DNA of 64,000 bases from Roseimicrobium gellanilyticum (GCF_003315205.1 NZ_QNRR01000004.1:372001-436000); one strand, 5' to 3'. Shown: positions 34,100-42,629, numbered from the stretch's first letter. The notes: generated by a model not told the origin, from the letters alone. Made by a program: numbers and translations.

Positions 34100-35803
34100 T
34101 CACTTCCTTTTTGAGTTCAGCATCTGCTGCACGCGCGCATTTTCTTTTTCCAATGCGGCAGGTGGGATGGGCATGGGGGTGAAGTCGGGAGAGGCGGTGA
34201 GTTTTTCGTCCGCAGGAATGGTGCGCCAGCGGAGATTGCGGAACCACACGTCCTGGCCGTGGTCCTGGAGCTTGATGTTCGCACCGCGCTTGCTGAGGTC
34301 GGCGCCGCGGATGCGGAGGAGTTCGATTTCCTTGGCCCACTTCGGGTCGGTGTAGTCGAAGTCGAGCACCTTCTCTTCATTCAGCCAGTGCTGGATGACG
34401 GTACCCTTGCCCACGATGCGGGCCGTGTTCCACTCGCCGAGGGGCTTCGTGGCATCCTTGCTCGGGGCCATGCAGAAGAAGAGGGATGCGGCGGCTTGGC
34501 GTGGGTTCTCGCCGTAGGGGCTGTTTACATTATCGAGCACCTGGTACTCGTATTGCGCGGGGCGGTAGTAGACGCCGCTGTTGCAGCCTTTGGAGACCTT
34601 CCACTCGAAGCGCAGTTCAAAGTCATCGGGAACGAACGCGGCCTTGTACGTGAGGTCGCCGCCCTTCTCCTTGCGGTAGAAGGCGCCATCCGCATCGATG
34701 ACCCAGTTGCCCTTCTGCTCCCAGCCTTCGGTGGAGGTGCCGTTGAAGATGGAGACGAAGCCGAGGCGTTGCTCTTCCTCGCTGAGCGTGTTGGCAGGCT
34801 TGGCATCGACCTTCTCTTCTTTGACTTCGTTGACTTGATCGGTGGCTTTGGTTTGGGTGGTGCCTTCTTTTGCGGTGTCAGTGCGCTTGGAAATGCGTGA
34901 GATCACGACTTCCTGCGTGCGCTTGATGATGCCGTAGAAGATGCCGGGCTCCTTCGGGTCCCAGTCGAAGGCTTGTCCCTCGGCGGTGATGGGGATTGTG
35001 TCGATCCACTCGAGCACGGAGCCTGCGGTGGGGAACTTCAGCACGTACAGTTCGCGCCAGGTGTGACCGGTGACATAGAGCTGGCCCTCCGGACCATGCG
35101 CGCCACCGGAGCAACTGCTGCCACCGAAGTGTGAAGTGAGTGTGGCAGGGAAGACCCAGCCACCCGTGCGGCGCCACTCGGAGTCGAACTTCACGAGCTC
35201 CGTCCATGAGGGGTCGCGACCGGTGCGCGGCTTGTCCTTGGAATAGTGCGCGAAGCAGGCGAGCCATGTGCCGTCCTTCTGCGGCTCAATCCACGTGAGC
35301 GATCCCATGTCAATGCCGAGACTGTGCGAGTCCACATGCTGCATGGTGGAGGCGTCCCACACTTCGATGGAACTGGTCATGGGGATGCCGGGGAAATTCG
35401 AATGCGCGCAGTAGAGTTTCCCCTCGTGGGTGATGCCGGCATTCATGTGAATGAGCGGGCCGCTCTTGGGCTGCTTCCACTCGGTGACTTTCTCAAACGT
35501 GTCCTTGCGATACTTTCCGATGGCCGAGTTTGAGATGACATAAATGTGCGCGTCATCCACGGCCACGCCTTGGTTGGCCTCTTTGGCGGGGAAGCGGCGG
35601 AGCTCCTCATGCTGCCACGTAGTGCTGTGTGGCACGGCAGGGGGATTGGGCGGGTCTTCGGGGCCTTTGGTCTTTTGCTCGGGCTTGGGTTTGGGATTTG
35701 CTTCAACCTCGGCAGCAAAAGTGTGGGGTACGAGGGACCCTGTGGTGAGCCATGCAGCGAGCACGCAGGAGAGGGGAGAGGGAATGCGGAGGCGCGGGAG
35801 CAT
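34100..35803 (-). CDS. Exported beta-propeller protein with C-terminal DUF1080 (3-keto-disaccharide hydrolase) domain
   Basis: A 567-residue protein from ATG 35803, which opens a signal peptide cleaved near residue 32 (TFAAE). A Lys/Pro-rich spacer is followed by a propeller-like region of about 280 residues with W-containing strands. The last ~200 residues match DUF1080/PF06439-type domains: 'GFVSIFNGTSTEGWEQKGNW', 'FELRFEWKVSKGCNSGVYYR', 'LGEWNTARIVGKGTVIQHWL' and 'VWFRNLRWR'. Such domains were recently linked to hydrolysis of 3-keto-glycosides, which would pair logically with the Gfo/Idh/MocA oxidoreductase just downstream. That functional link is inference from neighbourhood. Confidence 0.8.
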   Translation of the reverse strand: MLPRLRIPSPLSCVLAAWLTTGSLVPHTFAAEVEANPKPKPEQKTKGPEDPPNPPAVPHSTTWQHEELRRFPAKEANQGVAVDDAHIYVISNSAIGKYRKDTFEKVTEWKQPKSGPLIHMNAGITHEGKLYCAHSNFPGIPMTSSIEVWDASTMQHVDSHSLGIDMGSLTWIEPQKDGTWLACFAHYSKDKPRTGRDPSWTELVKFDSEWRRTGGWVFPATLTSHFGGSSCSGGAHGPEGQLYVTGHTWRELYVLKFPTAGSVLEWIDTIPITAEGQAFDWDPKEPGIFYGIIKRTQEVVISRISKRTDTAKEGTTQTKATDQVNEVKEEKVDAKPANTLSEEEQRLGFVSIFNGTSTEGWEQKGNWVIDADGAFYRKEKGGDLTYKAAFVPDDFELRFEWKVSKGCNSGVYYRPAQYEYQVLDNVNSPYGENPRQAAASLFFCMAPSKDATKPLGEWNTARIVGKGTVIQHWLNEEKVLDFDYTDPKWAKEIELLRIRGADLSKRGANIKLQDHGQDVWFRNLRWRTIPADEKLTASPDFTPMPIPPAALEKENARVQQMLNSKRK

Positions 35804-36257
35804 GAGGAGAGTGCAGGGAACGAAGGGAGTAGTGGGATCTTTGCGGAGGGATGGGGACGTTTTGAGAGAACACACAGCGCAGGAAAAGCCCGCCACTTAC
35901 CAAGTCAGCCGGTGATAGGCACACCTCGCTGAGGGCTTTGCTTCGAAAAAATCCGGTGGGGAGCCGCTGCGCCGGCTTCCTAACTGGGGGGCGGAGGTGG
36001 CGTGGAACCAGCGTGCGGCAAGCTGCCGGCATCCAGACGCTCCGCCCCGCCTCCGCCCATTTGATTAGGAAGCCGGCGCAGCGGCTCCCCACCGGTGTAT
36101 CAGGCGCGCAAAGCAAAAGATCAGAGGTGTGCCGTGGGCCTGCTTTCGGCGTGAGTGGCACTCGCTGTCATCCCGGAAGGTCTAACCTCCTCTCCGTCCT
36201 TGCTCCCTCCGCCTCCCCAGCGCATGGTCTGCCGCCTCCCTTCCTCCCCACTCGCAC
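35804..36257. other. Divergent intergenic region with long inverted repeat
   Basis: About 450 bp between the DUF1080 gene and menA. It holds the family D element (35917-36133) and a small GGAA hairpin-like motif (36167-36186). The remainder should carry both promoters, which I could not resolve. Confidence 0.5.
35917..36133. repeat. Long inverted repeat, family D (single copy here)
   Basis: Outer ends GGCACACCTC (35918) and GAGGTGTGCC (36124-36133) and long inner arms GGTGGGGAGCCGCTGCGCCG ... / CGGCGCAGCGGCTCCCCACC (35955-35985 and 36066-36095) pair with few mismatches. Of all repeats in the window it has the longest near-perfect arms. No second copy was found here. Confidence 0.85.
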
Positions 36258-37190
36258 ATGCCCTCAAAGATCACTCCCTGGATACTCGCTGCCCGACCAA
36301 AGACGCTCGGAGCAGCCATTGCGCCGGTGCTGGTGGGGAGTGCGCTGGGGGCGAAGCTGGGTGGCGAGTTTTGTGTGTGGCTCATGCTGGCCACGCTGGG
36401 CTCGTGCATCTGCCTGCAGATTGCGACGAATCTCTTCAATGACGCTGTGGATGGTATGAAGGGCAGTGATACGAAGGAGCGTCTCGGTCCCACGCGCATC
36501 ACGGCCTCTGGGATGATGGCCCCGCGCACGGTGCTCTTGGTCGCGGCAGGTGTGCTGGTGGTGGCTACACTGCTGGCAGTGCCGCTCATCATCTATCGTG
36601 GATGGCCCATCATTGCGATTGGCATTCCGTCGCTGTGGTTCTGCTATGGCTATACCGGTGGTCCACTGCCGCTGGCGTATCGGGGATTGGGAGAGTTGTT
36701 TGTCGTGCTCTTCTTCGGCCTCGTGGCGGTCACGGGTTCCGCGTATGTGCAGAGTGGTCAGTGGCATGTAGAAGCTCTCGTGGCAGGGTTGCAGGTCGGC
36801 ATGCTCTCCACGGTGCTGATTGCCATCAATAACTTCCGCGATGTGGATGAGGATACGAAGACGGGGAAGCGAACGCTGGCGGTGCGGTTTGGGAAGAAGT
36901 TTGCGCGGTGGGAGATAGTGGCACTCATCACGGGTGTTTTGCTTGTGGGAATGCTCTGGCTCTTCGCCATCTGGCCCGGCGGGATGCGCTACCCTCACGC
37001 ATGTGCGTTGCCAGTGCTCTGCATCTTTCTGATGCAGGCCATTCGAAAGGACATCAAGGCCGAGCCATCTGAAGCATTGAATCGCACCCTTGCCAAAGCA
37101 GGAGCCTTGTTGGTTTTGTTCTCCATCTTGTTCAGTATTGGCTTTTCATTTGGGTGTCCGGTTTCAGCGTTGCGCTTGGCCGTTCCATGA
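36258..37190 (+). CDS. menA: 1,4-dihydroxy-2-naphthoate polyprenyltransferase
   Basis: A 310-residue membrane protein of the UbiA superfamily with about nine helices. The first Asp-rich motif N-L-F-N-D-A-V-D-G-M-K-G-S-D (about residues 59-72) and the second 'NNFRDVDEDTKTGKRTLAVR' (about 191-210) are those of MenA, which transfers a polyprenyl chain to DHNA in menaquinone synthesis. The N-terminal 'ILAARPKTLGAAIAPVLVGS' also matches. The stop is followed immediately by a small membrane ORF and then by a menC-like gene, consistent with a menaquinone cluster. Confidence 0.93.
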   Translation: MPSKITPWILAARPKTLGAAIAPVLVGSALGAKLGGEFCVWLMLATLGSCICLQIATNLFNDAVDGMKGSDTKERLGPTRITASGMMAPRTVLLVAAGVLVVATLLAVPLIIYRGWPIIAIGIPSLWFCYGYTGGPLPLAYRGLGELFVVLFFGLVAVTGSAYVQSGQWHVEALVAGLQVGMLSTVLIAINNFRDVDEDTKTGKRTLAVRFGKKFARWEIVALITGVLLVGMLWLFAIWPGGMRYPHACALPVLCIFLMQAIRKDIKAEPSEALNRTLAKAGALLVLFSILFSIGFSFGCPVSALRLAVP

Positions 37191-37454
37191 ATGTTCTCGA
37201 GGCGAAGGTGCTTGATGTTGGGAATCGAATTGTACGGCGCCACAATCTTAAGCCACATTCTCTCCACTATCATGTCCGCAGCATCGACCGCATTCGGAAT
37301 CATCATGTCCACAATCGCGAGTGGCCTTATGTTTTTGGGGTACCTCAAGGATGGAGATCCAATTGGATTGGTGGGGGCAGTGTTATCGGCCATCGCTGCG
37401 ATTTGCAGTTACCTGTCGTATCGTGCGTTCATGCGGAGCAAGAAAGCAAAGTAA
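37191..37454 (+). CDS. Small membrane protein between menA and menC-like genes
   Basis: An 87-residue reading frame whose ATG directly follows the TGA of menA (TGA-ATG junction), so coupling is likely. It has two hydrophobic segments at about residues 17-50 and 58-78, and a basic tail ending RSKKAK. I do not recognise a family. The position inside a menaquinone operon suggests membrane association of the pathway, but it may also be a lineage-specific ORF. Confidence 0.5.
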   Translation: MFSRRRCLMLGIELYGATILSHILSTIMSAASTAFGIIMSTIASGLMFLGYLKDGDPIGLVGAVLSAIAAICSYLSYRAFMRSKKAK

Positions 37455-37471
37455 AACTTGGCCTCAGCCCA

Positions 37472-38437
37472 TTGAGCATCCACTACCACCCCTACACCCT
37501 CTACTCCCGCGGCTCGTTGAATGCGGTGTCGCGTCGGCGTGATTTTCATGGGGCGCTCATCAAGGTGGATGAGGTGGGCATTGGCTGCCTGCATCCGTGG
37601 CCGGAGTTTGGCGACCCGCCGATTGAGGAGCAACTCTCCATCCTGCGTGAGGGGGGCACGTCGAAGGTCATCGAGCGTGCATTGCACATGGCGGCGGTGG
37701 ATGGCGCAGCGCGCCGGCGTGGGGTGAGTTTGTTTGCAGGATTGGAGATTCCGCTGTGCCACTATTCGTGGGACCAGAACCAGGCCAGTCCGCCGCAGAT
37801 CAAGCGCGTGATCGACGAGGGGTGGCAGGCCATCAAGACCAAGGGCTGGGCGAATGTGGGTGAGGTCTTGCGCTGGATGGACAGCTTCGCCTCGAAGGAC
37901 ACCACGGGTGAAATTCGTCTGCGCGTGGACTTCAACTCCTGCCTGGAGCCGCAGCAGTTCCGCAACTTCATGGAGTGGATGACGCCGCGGGTGCGTGAGC
38001 GGCTGGATTATGTGGAGGACCCGTTTCCCTACGAGCCGGGAGCATGGATGGGAATGCAGGAGCGCTATCGGGTGCGGCTCGCGCTGGATAAACAACTGCG
38101 CGGCTCTTATGAAGGCTATGATGTGGCCGTGCTCAAGCCGGGACGCCGTGAATGGCGCGACCTCGTGAGCGAGCTGCCCAGGTACACGCGCGTGGTCATG
38201 ACCTCCGCCATGGACCACGCGATCGGCCAGAGCTTCGCCGCCTATGAGGCCGCTGTGGCGTGGCAGGAGTTGGGAGAGAGGCTCGACCTCTGCGGGCTCA
38301 GCACGGAGCACCTCTTCGCGCAGGATGATTTCTTTGGAAGGATGAAGTCGAAGGGCGGCGTGCTGCAGGTGGATCGTGAGGGCACGGGATTGGGGTTTGA
38401 TAAGGTGCTGAAGAAGTTGAAGTGGGAGAGGTTGTGA
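37472..38437 (+). CDS. menC: o-succinylbenzoate synthase-like enolase superfamily enzyme
   Basis: A 321-residue enzyme if read from TTG at 37472, 18 bp after the small membrane ORF; the open frame continues upstream across that ORF but without family character, so the start is uncertain. Enolase-superfamily features are the K-T-K motif ('QAIKTKGWANV', about residues 122-126 region), metal ligands in L-R-V-D-F-N (Asp), V-E-D-P-F-P (Glu) and A-L-D-K, and a downstream 'AVLKPGRR' Lys. This arrangement suits OSB synthase or dipeptide epimerase; proximity to menA favours menC. Overall confidence in the superfamily is high, in the exact substrate moderate. Confidence 0.75.
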   Translation: MSIHYHPYTLYSRGSLNAVSRRRDFHGALIKVDEVGIGCLHPWPEFGDPPIEEQLSILREGGTSKVIERALHMAAVDGAARRRGVSLFAGLEIPLCHYSWDQNQASPPQIKRVIDEGWQAIKTKGWANVGEVLRWMDSFASKDTTGEIRLRVDFNSCLEPQQFRNFMEWMTPRVRERLDYVEDPFPYEPGAWMGMQERYRVRLALDKQLRGSYEGYDVAVLKPGRREWRDLVSELPRYTRVVMTSAMDHAIGQSFAAYEAAVAWQELGERLDLCGLSTEHLFAQDDFFGRMKSKGGVLQVDREGTGLGFDKVLKKLKWERL

Positions 38438-39050
38438 GGGGTTGGGGGAGTGGTGTGACGCTTAGTGGACTGAGAGTGTGGATGGTTTTTAACGCAAAGC
38501 AGCAAAAGCAGCAGAGCAGCAAGGATGAATTGAAGTATCAGCTGTCGGGTCAGAAGACCCAACGCCCACTGTCAGGCCGGAAGGCCTAACCTCCGTTCCT
38601 TCAGTCTTGGTTGCTTTGCTGCTTTGCGACAACGCTCAGGCCTGAGTTGTGGCCGCTTGTGGTCCTTCCCTGCATGATCACCATTGCCATTCGCAGTGCT
38701 CACATTCGTGCCAAGTGGCGTTAGATATCTGGAGCTCACGGCGTATCTATCCGTGCGCTGATTGAGATGCATAAGAGCCTCGCACTCTTGGCTTCTCGTG
38801 CAGCGTGCACGATAATGTCCAGACTCATTGAGATTCCTCAAAAAAATCTTTACTAAGTCTGGCATGATCGCTGCAATAGCTGCCAGCGAAATGCGAGACT
38901 CCCTGGAACACCCGGGGCTGGCATGTAGCCAGGCTCCTCCCAAGCCAAAGTCTTACGGCAGACCTCCCACTGCCGACAGCCCTCTTACTCTCCCTGCGGG
39001 ACAGTCATGCCCCGTGATCAAAAGCCACACATCGAACATCAGATAACCAA
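38438..39050. other. Intergenic region with nested repeats, no gene seen
   Basis: About 610 bp. The left third contains the GCAAAGCAGC inverted repeat (38493-38627) enclosing two tandem hairpins. The remaining 420 bp up to the ClpP-like gene show no convincing ORF, RNA gene or repeat. Confidence 0.5.
38493..38627. repeat. Inverted repeat enclosing two tandem GNAA hairpins
   Basis: The outer arms CGCAAAGCAGCAAAAGCA (38493-38510) and TGCTTTGCTGCTTTGCG (38611-38627) are near-perfect complements. Inside are two 20-base units, GTCGGGTCAGAAGACCCAAC (38544-38563) and GTCAGGCCGGAAGGCCTAAC (38571-38590), each a 5-bp stem with a four-base loop. The stem bases differ between the two in compensatory fashion (GGGTC/GACCC versus AGGCC/GGCCT). 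Confidence 0.8.
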
Positions 39051-40370
39051 ATGCGTCCCAACAAGTTCATCGCGCTCGTGATGCCGCTGGCGGTGCTTAC
39101 CACCAGCATCCCAGTGACTGTTTCCCATGCTGCGGGCCTCCCCCCCGGTGAGGTGACGGAACCCGTCCCCCAAGCCACTCCTGCACCAGTTCCCACCCCG
39201 GACCCGCTGCAGGCCATGCGCGACGAGGTGCAGCGACTGAGCCTTCAAAAGGAGAAGCTTACGGCGGAAGTCACCCTCGCCCAGGCGACGCTGGACAAGG
39301 AGCTCTCCGAGAGCAAGCTGGCCACTGCCCGCCTACAGGCCGAGCTGGATGAGCTCAAGGCTCGCAAAGAACTCAAGGACTATCAGGACAAGACCAAGCA
39401 GGACCAGGAGCTCGCCGCGCTGAAGAAGCAGTTCGAAAAGGTCACGCTGGAGAGCAACATCGCCAAGGCCGAGGCGGAGACACAGTTCGCCGCCATTCGC
39501 TCCGTGGAGAATGCCGCGAAGCTGGAGATCGCGAAGCTGGCCTCTGAGATTGACCTGGACAAGCAGCAGGCGGAATCGCGCAACTATGCGCTCAAGCAAC
39601 CCATCTATCTGAAGGATCCGTTTCAAGGGAACAAGCTGGTGCTCTCCGACCGGCGCATCCCGCTGAATGGCCCCATCACCATGGCTTCGGCGGACCAGAT
39701 TGTGGCTCGTATCAATTACTTCAACAATCGTGATCGCGAGCTGCCCATGTTCATCGTGATCGATGACTCGCCTGGTGGTTCCGTGATGGCGGGCTACAAG
39801 ATTCTCAAAGCCATGAAGGGCAGCGAGGCTCCGGTGTATGTGGTGGTGAAGTCCTTTGCCGCGAGCATGGCAGCGTGCCTCACCACGCTGGCAGAAAAAT
39901 CATATGCGTATCCGAATGCCGTCATCCTGCATCACCAGATTTCTGGTCTGGGCGGTGGCAATCTCACGCAGCAGCAGGAGTGGGTGAAGGAGATGAACGA
40001 ATGGTGGCGCCGTCTCGCCGAGCCGGTGGCACAGAAGATGGGCGTGACTCGCGAGGAGTTTATCAAGCAGATGTACGCCCACGCCTCGACTGGTGATTGG
40101 AGTGAGTTCGCTGATGAAGCGCAGAAGCTGAAGTGGGTGGATATGGTCGTGGAAGAAATCGAGGAGACTGGCCTGCTCATGCATCCTGATGTGGGTGTGG
40201 GTGCCAAGGGCGAGTTGCGCACCATGGCCAATGACAGCGCTCCCGCCACGGGTCGCGCCACCGCTGAGGTCCGTGATGAAAAGGGTCGCCTCTACATGTC
40301 TCTCCCACGTCTGAATCCGATGGACTGCTACTGGATGTACAATCCCGATGGCTACTACCGGGCGGAGTAG
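39051..40370 (+). CDS. Exported ClpP-like serine protease with N-terminal coiled coil
   Basis: A 439-residue protein with a signal peptide (residues 1-28, ending SHAAG) and a Pro-rich spacer. A coiled-coil region covers about residues 52-185 (Lys/Glu/Leu heptads). From about residue 195 it shows the ClpP/crotonase-like fold: 'MFIVIDDSPGGSVMAGYKIL', the nucleophile region K-S-F-A-A-S-M-A-A-C (Ser272) and the His region A-V-I-L-H-H-Q (His294/295), at spacing close to that of ClpP (about 23 residues). It lacks a visible ATPase partner and probably acts in the envelope. A strong terminator follows at 40434. Confidence 0.8.
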   Translation: MRPNKFIALVMPLAVLTTSIPVTVSHAAGLPPGEVTEPVPQATPAPVPTPDPLQAMRDEVQRLSLQKEKLTAEVTLAQATLDKELSESKLATARLQAELDELKARKELKDYQDKTKQDQELAALKKQFEKVTLESNIAKAEAETQFAAIRSVENAAKLEIAKLASEIDLDKQQAESRNYALKQPIYLKDPFQGNKLVLSDRRIPLNGPITMASADQIVARINYFNNRDRELPMFIVIDDSPGGSVMAGYKILKAMKGSEAPVYVVVKSFAASMAACLTTLAEKSYAYPNAVILHHQISGLGGGNLTQQQEWVKEMNEWWRRLAEPVAQKMGVTREEFIKQMYAHASTGDWSEFADEAQKLKWVDMVVEEIEETGLLMHPDVGVGAKGELRTMANDSAPATGRATAEVRDEKGRLYMSLPRLNPMDCYWMYNPDGYYRAE

Positions 40371-41186
40371 GTGAGGAATGGAATGATGGAGAGCACCGTG
40401 GTGTGTTGAGTGAGTGAGTGAGGTTTGGAATGCAAACCGGCGCAGGCAACCCCTGCGCCGGTTTTTTGTGTGTGGGATACCGTGGTGAAAATGGTTGGTG
40501 CGTTTGAATGAGCGTGGCGTTACGCATGCGCCTTGAATAACTCTGGGGTTCTCTTGGCAAAGAGCGCGTCGTCTTCTTCCAAGGTTAGCTCTTCAGTGAA
40601 AGACATCGCATAGGCCCGAGGAGCGGGAACGAGGCGTTCCCGTTTCTTGGACCTTCCGCAATGCAAACGGCTCATGCTTCACACCCACATGACCAAGCCG
40701 CTATTTTAGGATGGCATGGATGACCGAAGTTGTGATGGCAATAGGTGAACTTATAGAGCAAACGCCCTGCCCCAAACCATCCCGCCCTCCTCCCTGACCT
40801 CCCGGCAGCAGGGGTGTTGGAGCCCTCAGACAGGCCCGAGCCGTAATGTTCAAATAAAGCTACCCCTTGGGGGTCGGAGCGAGCCCATAGGCCCAAGGGC
40901 TTATATGAACGATAGTTCACCTTGACTGCACACGCAGCCTGAAGGGGCGCTCGTGTCCAGGCCTCTCAAACAGCCATTTCACTGGGGAAATCCAAACATT
41001 TGATGGAGCAATGGCCCCCTGATATCCGTATCAGGTTGACCCTGAAAAGCCGACTTTAGAGGGGTCGTAAAAAAATTATTTCATACTAGGCAACCGCAGG
41101 CAAACGCTGCTACGATTCTGAAGCGCATCTCGGGACCGTCAGGTTCAGGCATGCTCTCAACTGCCAACCAACTAACTCCTCAAACC
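40371..41186. other. Long intergenic region with terminator, otherwise unexplained
   Basis: About 815 bp. Apart from the terminator at 40434-40467 and a small palindrome (GGGAACGAGGCGTTCCC, around 40626) I see no gene or repeat that I can name. An 82-codon minus-strand frame at 40672-40920 has no family character. The AT-rich stretch ending at about 41095 may hold the promoter of the outer-membrane barrel gene. Confidence 0.45.
40434..40467 (+). terminator. Rho-independent terminator of the ClpP-like gene
   Basis: A 13-bp perfect stem, AAACCGGCGCAGG (40434-40446) with CCTGCGCCGGTTT (40452-40464), a five-base loop, and TTT after the stem. It stands about 65 bp downstream of the stop. Confidence 0.92.
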
Positions 41187-41717
41187 ATGAAAATCATCAC
41201 GACACTGTTCGCAGCACTCGTGCTCGCCGCCACTGCGCATGCGGGCGAAGCCTATGTCAAGAACCCCAAAGCTCCCGTGATCCCGCCGCCTCCGGCTGGC
41301 TGCGATTGCTTTGGCCCTGGTCTTACCTTCGGCCTCTTCGGTGCCGGTATCCTTCCTGAAGAAGGTGAAGACGACGCTCTCGGCGGAGGTGTACTCGTTG
41401 AGTACTTCTTCAATGAGTACGTTGGTATTCAGGGTAGCTATGGCATCTTCGCCACCAACAGCGAGCATCATGAATTTGATGGCGCCCTGGTGCTGCGTTA
41501 TCCCATCACCTCCATCTGCGTCGCTCCGTATGTGATGGGTGGTGGCGGCTATGCCACCAACTCCTTCGAAGAGTGGAACTGGTTCGTCGGCGGCGGTCTC
41601 GAAGCCCGCCTCCCCGAAGTGAACTGCCTCGGCATCTTCGCTGACGGCGCCTATCACTGGGGTGAAGATGACGGTGATTTCACCCTCATCCGCGTCGGTC
41701 TGAAGTTCACGCTGTAA
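41187..41717 (+). CDS. Small outer-membrane beta-barrel protein
   Basis: A 176-residue protein with a signal peptide (KIITTLFAALVLAATAHAGE) from ATG 41187. The mature part has alternating hydrophobic/polar strands, Gly- and aromatic-rich turns ('YGIFATNSEHHEFDGALVLR', 'NWFVGGGLEARL') and ends in ...L-K-F-T-L with a C-terminal aromatic/hydrophobic pattern, as in eight-stranded OmpA-like/opacity-type barrels. Acidic residues are frequent. A strong terminator follows at 41762. Function is likely structural or porin-like; nothing more specific can be seen. Confidence 0.78.
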   Translation: MKIITTLFAALVLAATAHAGEAYVKNPKAPVIPPPPAGCDCFGPGLTFGLFGAGILPEEGEDDALGGGVLVEYFFNEYVGIQGSYGIFATNSEHHEFDGALVLRYPITSICVAPYVMGGGGYATNSFEEWNWFVGGGLEARLPEVNCLGIFADGAYHWGEDDGDFTLIRVGLKFTL

Positions 41718-41761
41718 TTCGGGGGATAGCTCTCGTCTTCAGTAGAACAACTTGAATCATG

Positions 41762-41796
41762 GAAGGGAGCGGTTCGCCGCTCCCTTCTTCTTTTTT
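41762..41796 (+). terminator. Rho-independent terminator with TTCG tetraloop
   Basis: An 11-bp perfect stem, GAAGGGAGCGG (41762-41772) with CCGCTCCCTTC (41777-41787), loop TTCG, followed by TTCTTTTTT. It ends the outer-membrane barrel transcript. Confidence 0.93.
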
Positions 41797-41823
41797 GTGG
41801 AGAAGCAAAGTGGTCACGTCGCA

Positions 41824-42165
41824 CTACTTTGCGGATGCCTTCACATAGATTTCTTTGGGCGCGTCTTCGAAGTACTTGAAGAGGGCGGGGCAAAGCCATC
41901 CCTCCATATTCCGCTCGGGCCAGGTGTACCAGTTCCCGCTGAACTCGGGCCGGTTCCACACGAAGCGCGCGGTGTATCCGGGAAACGGATCGAGCGAGAA
42001 CACCAGACGGAAGCCTTCGCCTGCATTGGGAATGTCCTCCGTGAGCACATCGAGAATGGTGTCCGCTCCACTGACGAAGGGTTCCTGCACGAGACCCACG
42101 CTGGGATCATCAAAGACCCAGATGCCTTCATATTTGTAGGGAGCGATGACAAAGAGGGAGTTCAT
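41824..42165 (-). CDS. Conserved small protein of unknown function (possibly DUF6717-like)
   Basis: A 113-residue protein without signal peptide or membrane segment. It contains several aromatic-rich stretches, for example 'IAPYKYEGIWVFDDPSVGLV', 'FSLDPFPGYTARFVWNRPEF' and 'GNWYTWPERNMEGWLCPALF'. The pattern resembles a family of about 100-residue bacterial proteins I recall as DUF6717, but I am not certain of the name. It is an isolated gene convergent with the barrel gene and divergent from a repeat region. Confidence 0.6.
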   Translation of the reverse strand: MNSLFVIAPYKYEGIWVFDDPSVGLVQEPFVSGADTILDVLTEDIPNAGEGFRLVFSLDPFPGYTARFVWNRPEFSGNWYTWPERNMEGWLCPALFKYFEDAPKEIYVKASAK

Positions 42166-42629
42166 GGAGGAGCGTGAGAAATGTGTGTGATGGTTTCAAA
42201 GATCGTGCATGTGTCGGGGAAAATCAAATGCGTGCACGGGTTGGCATGAGAGTGCTGGGTGTGGCGGGTTGCATTGGATTCAACGCAGCGCCGAGCGGAG
42301 CGAGACGACTGCGAAGCGGCCCGAAGGGTGAGGACGGCAGGACGAATCAAACACGGAGCCGCAGAGGGAACTTCGGAGACTGAGAATGAAACTGACTCGG
42401 AATGGAAATGCAGGAGACGCATTTGTATTTTTTCAGTCTCCGAAGTTTCCTCTGTGTCTCTGCGTCTCTGTGTTGATCACCCTGCACCCAAACTCACCCA
42501 TCTTCAGTTGGTGGGTCGTGGGCCATGATACTTTTGCAGCGCCCAACACCTTCCCACTTTGCTCCCCGCCATCCCTCTCCATATTCCTCTTCCCTGCATC
42601 ATCCCATCGCACGCCACCTCACTCCCTGA
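42166..42629. other. Repeat-bearing intergenic region
   Basis: About 460 bp with no supported gene; half of it is the family F inverted pair (42270-42477). A short Pro/Ser-coding frame at its right end has no family character. Confidence 0.55.
42270..42477. repeat. Interspersed repeat, family F, inverted pair with extension
   Basis: The left unit begins GCATTGGATTCAACGCAGCG and continues into the 70-bp extension (CGAGACGACTGCGAAGCG, GGTGAGGACGGCAGGACGAA) and then CGCAGAGGGAACTTCGGAGA CTGA at 42360-42384. The right unit (42433-42477) is TTCAGTCTCCGAAGTTTCCT then CTGTGTCTCTGCGTCTCTGT GTTGA. Same family as 29571, 33998, 59730 and 12829. Confidence 0.8.

Noticed and set aside
40672-40920. Minus-strand frame of 82 codons in a long intergenic space
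   Set aside because: No recognisable motif or upstream signal; composition not like neighbouring genes.
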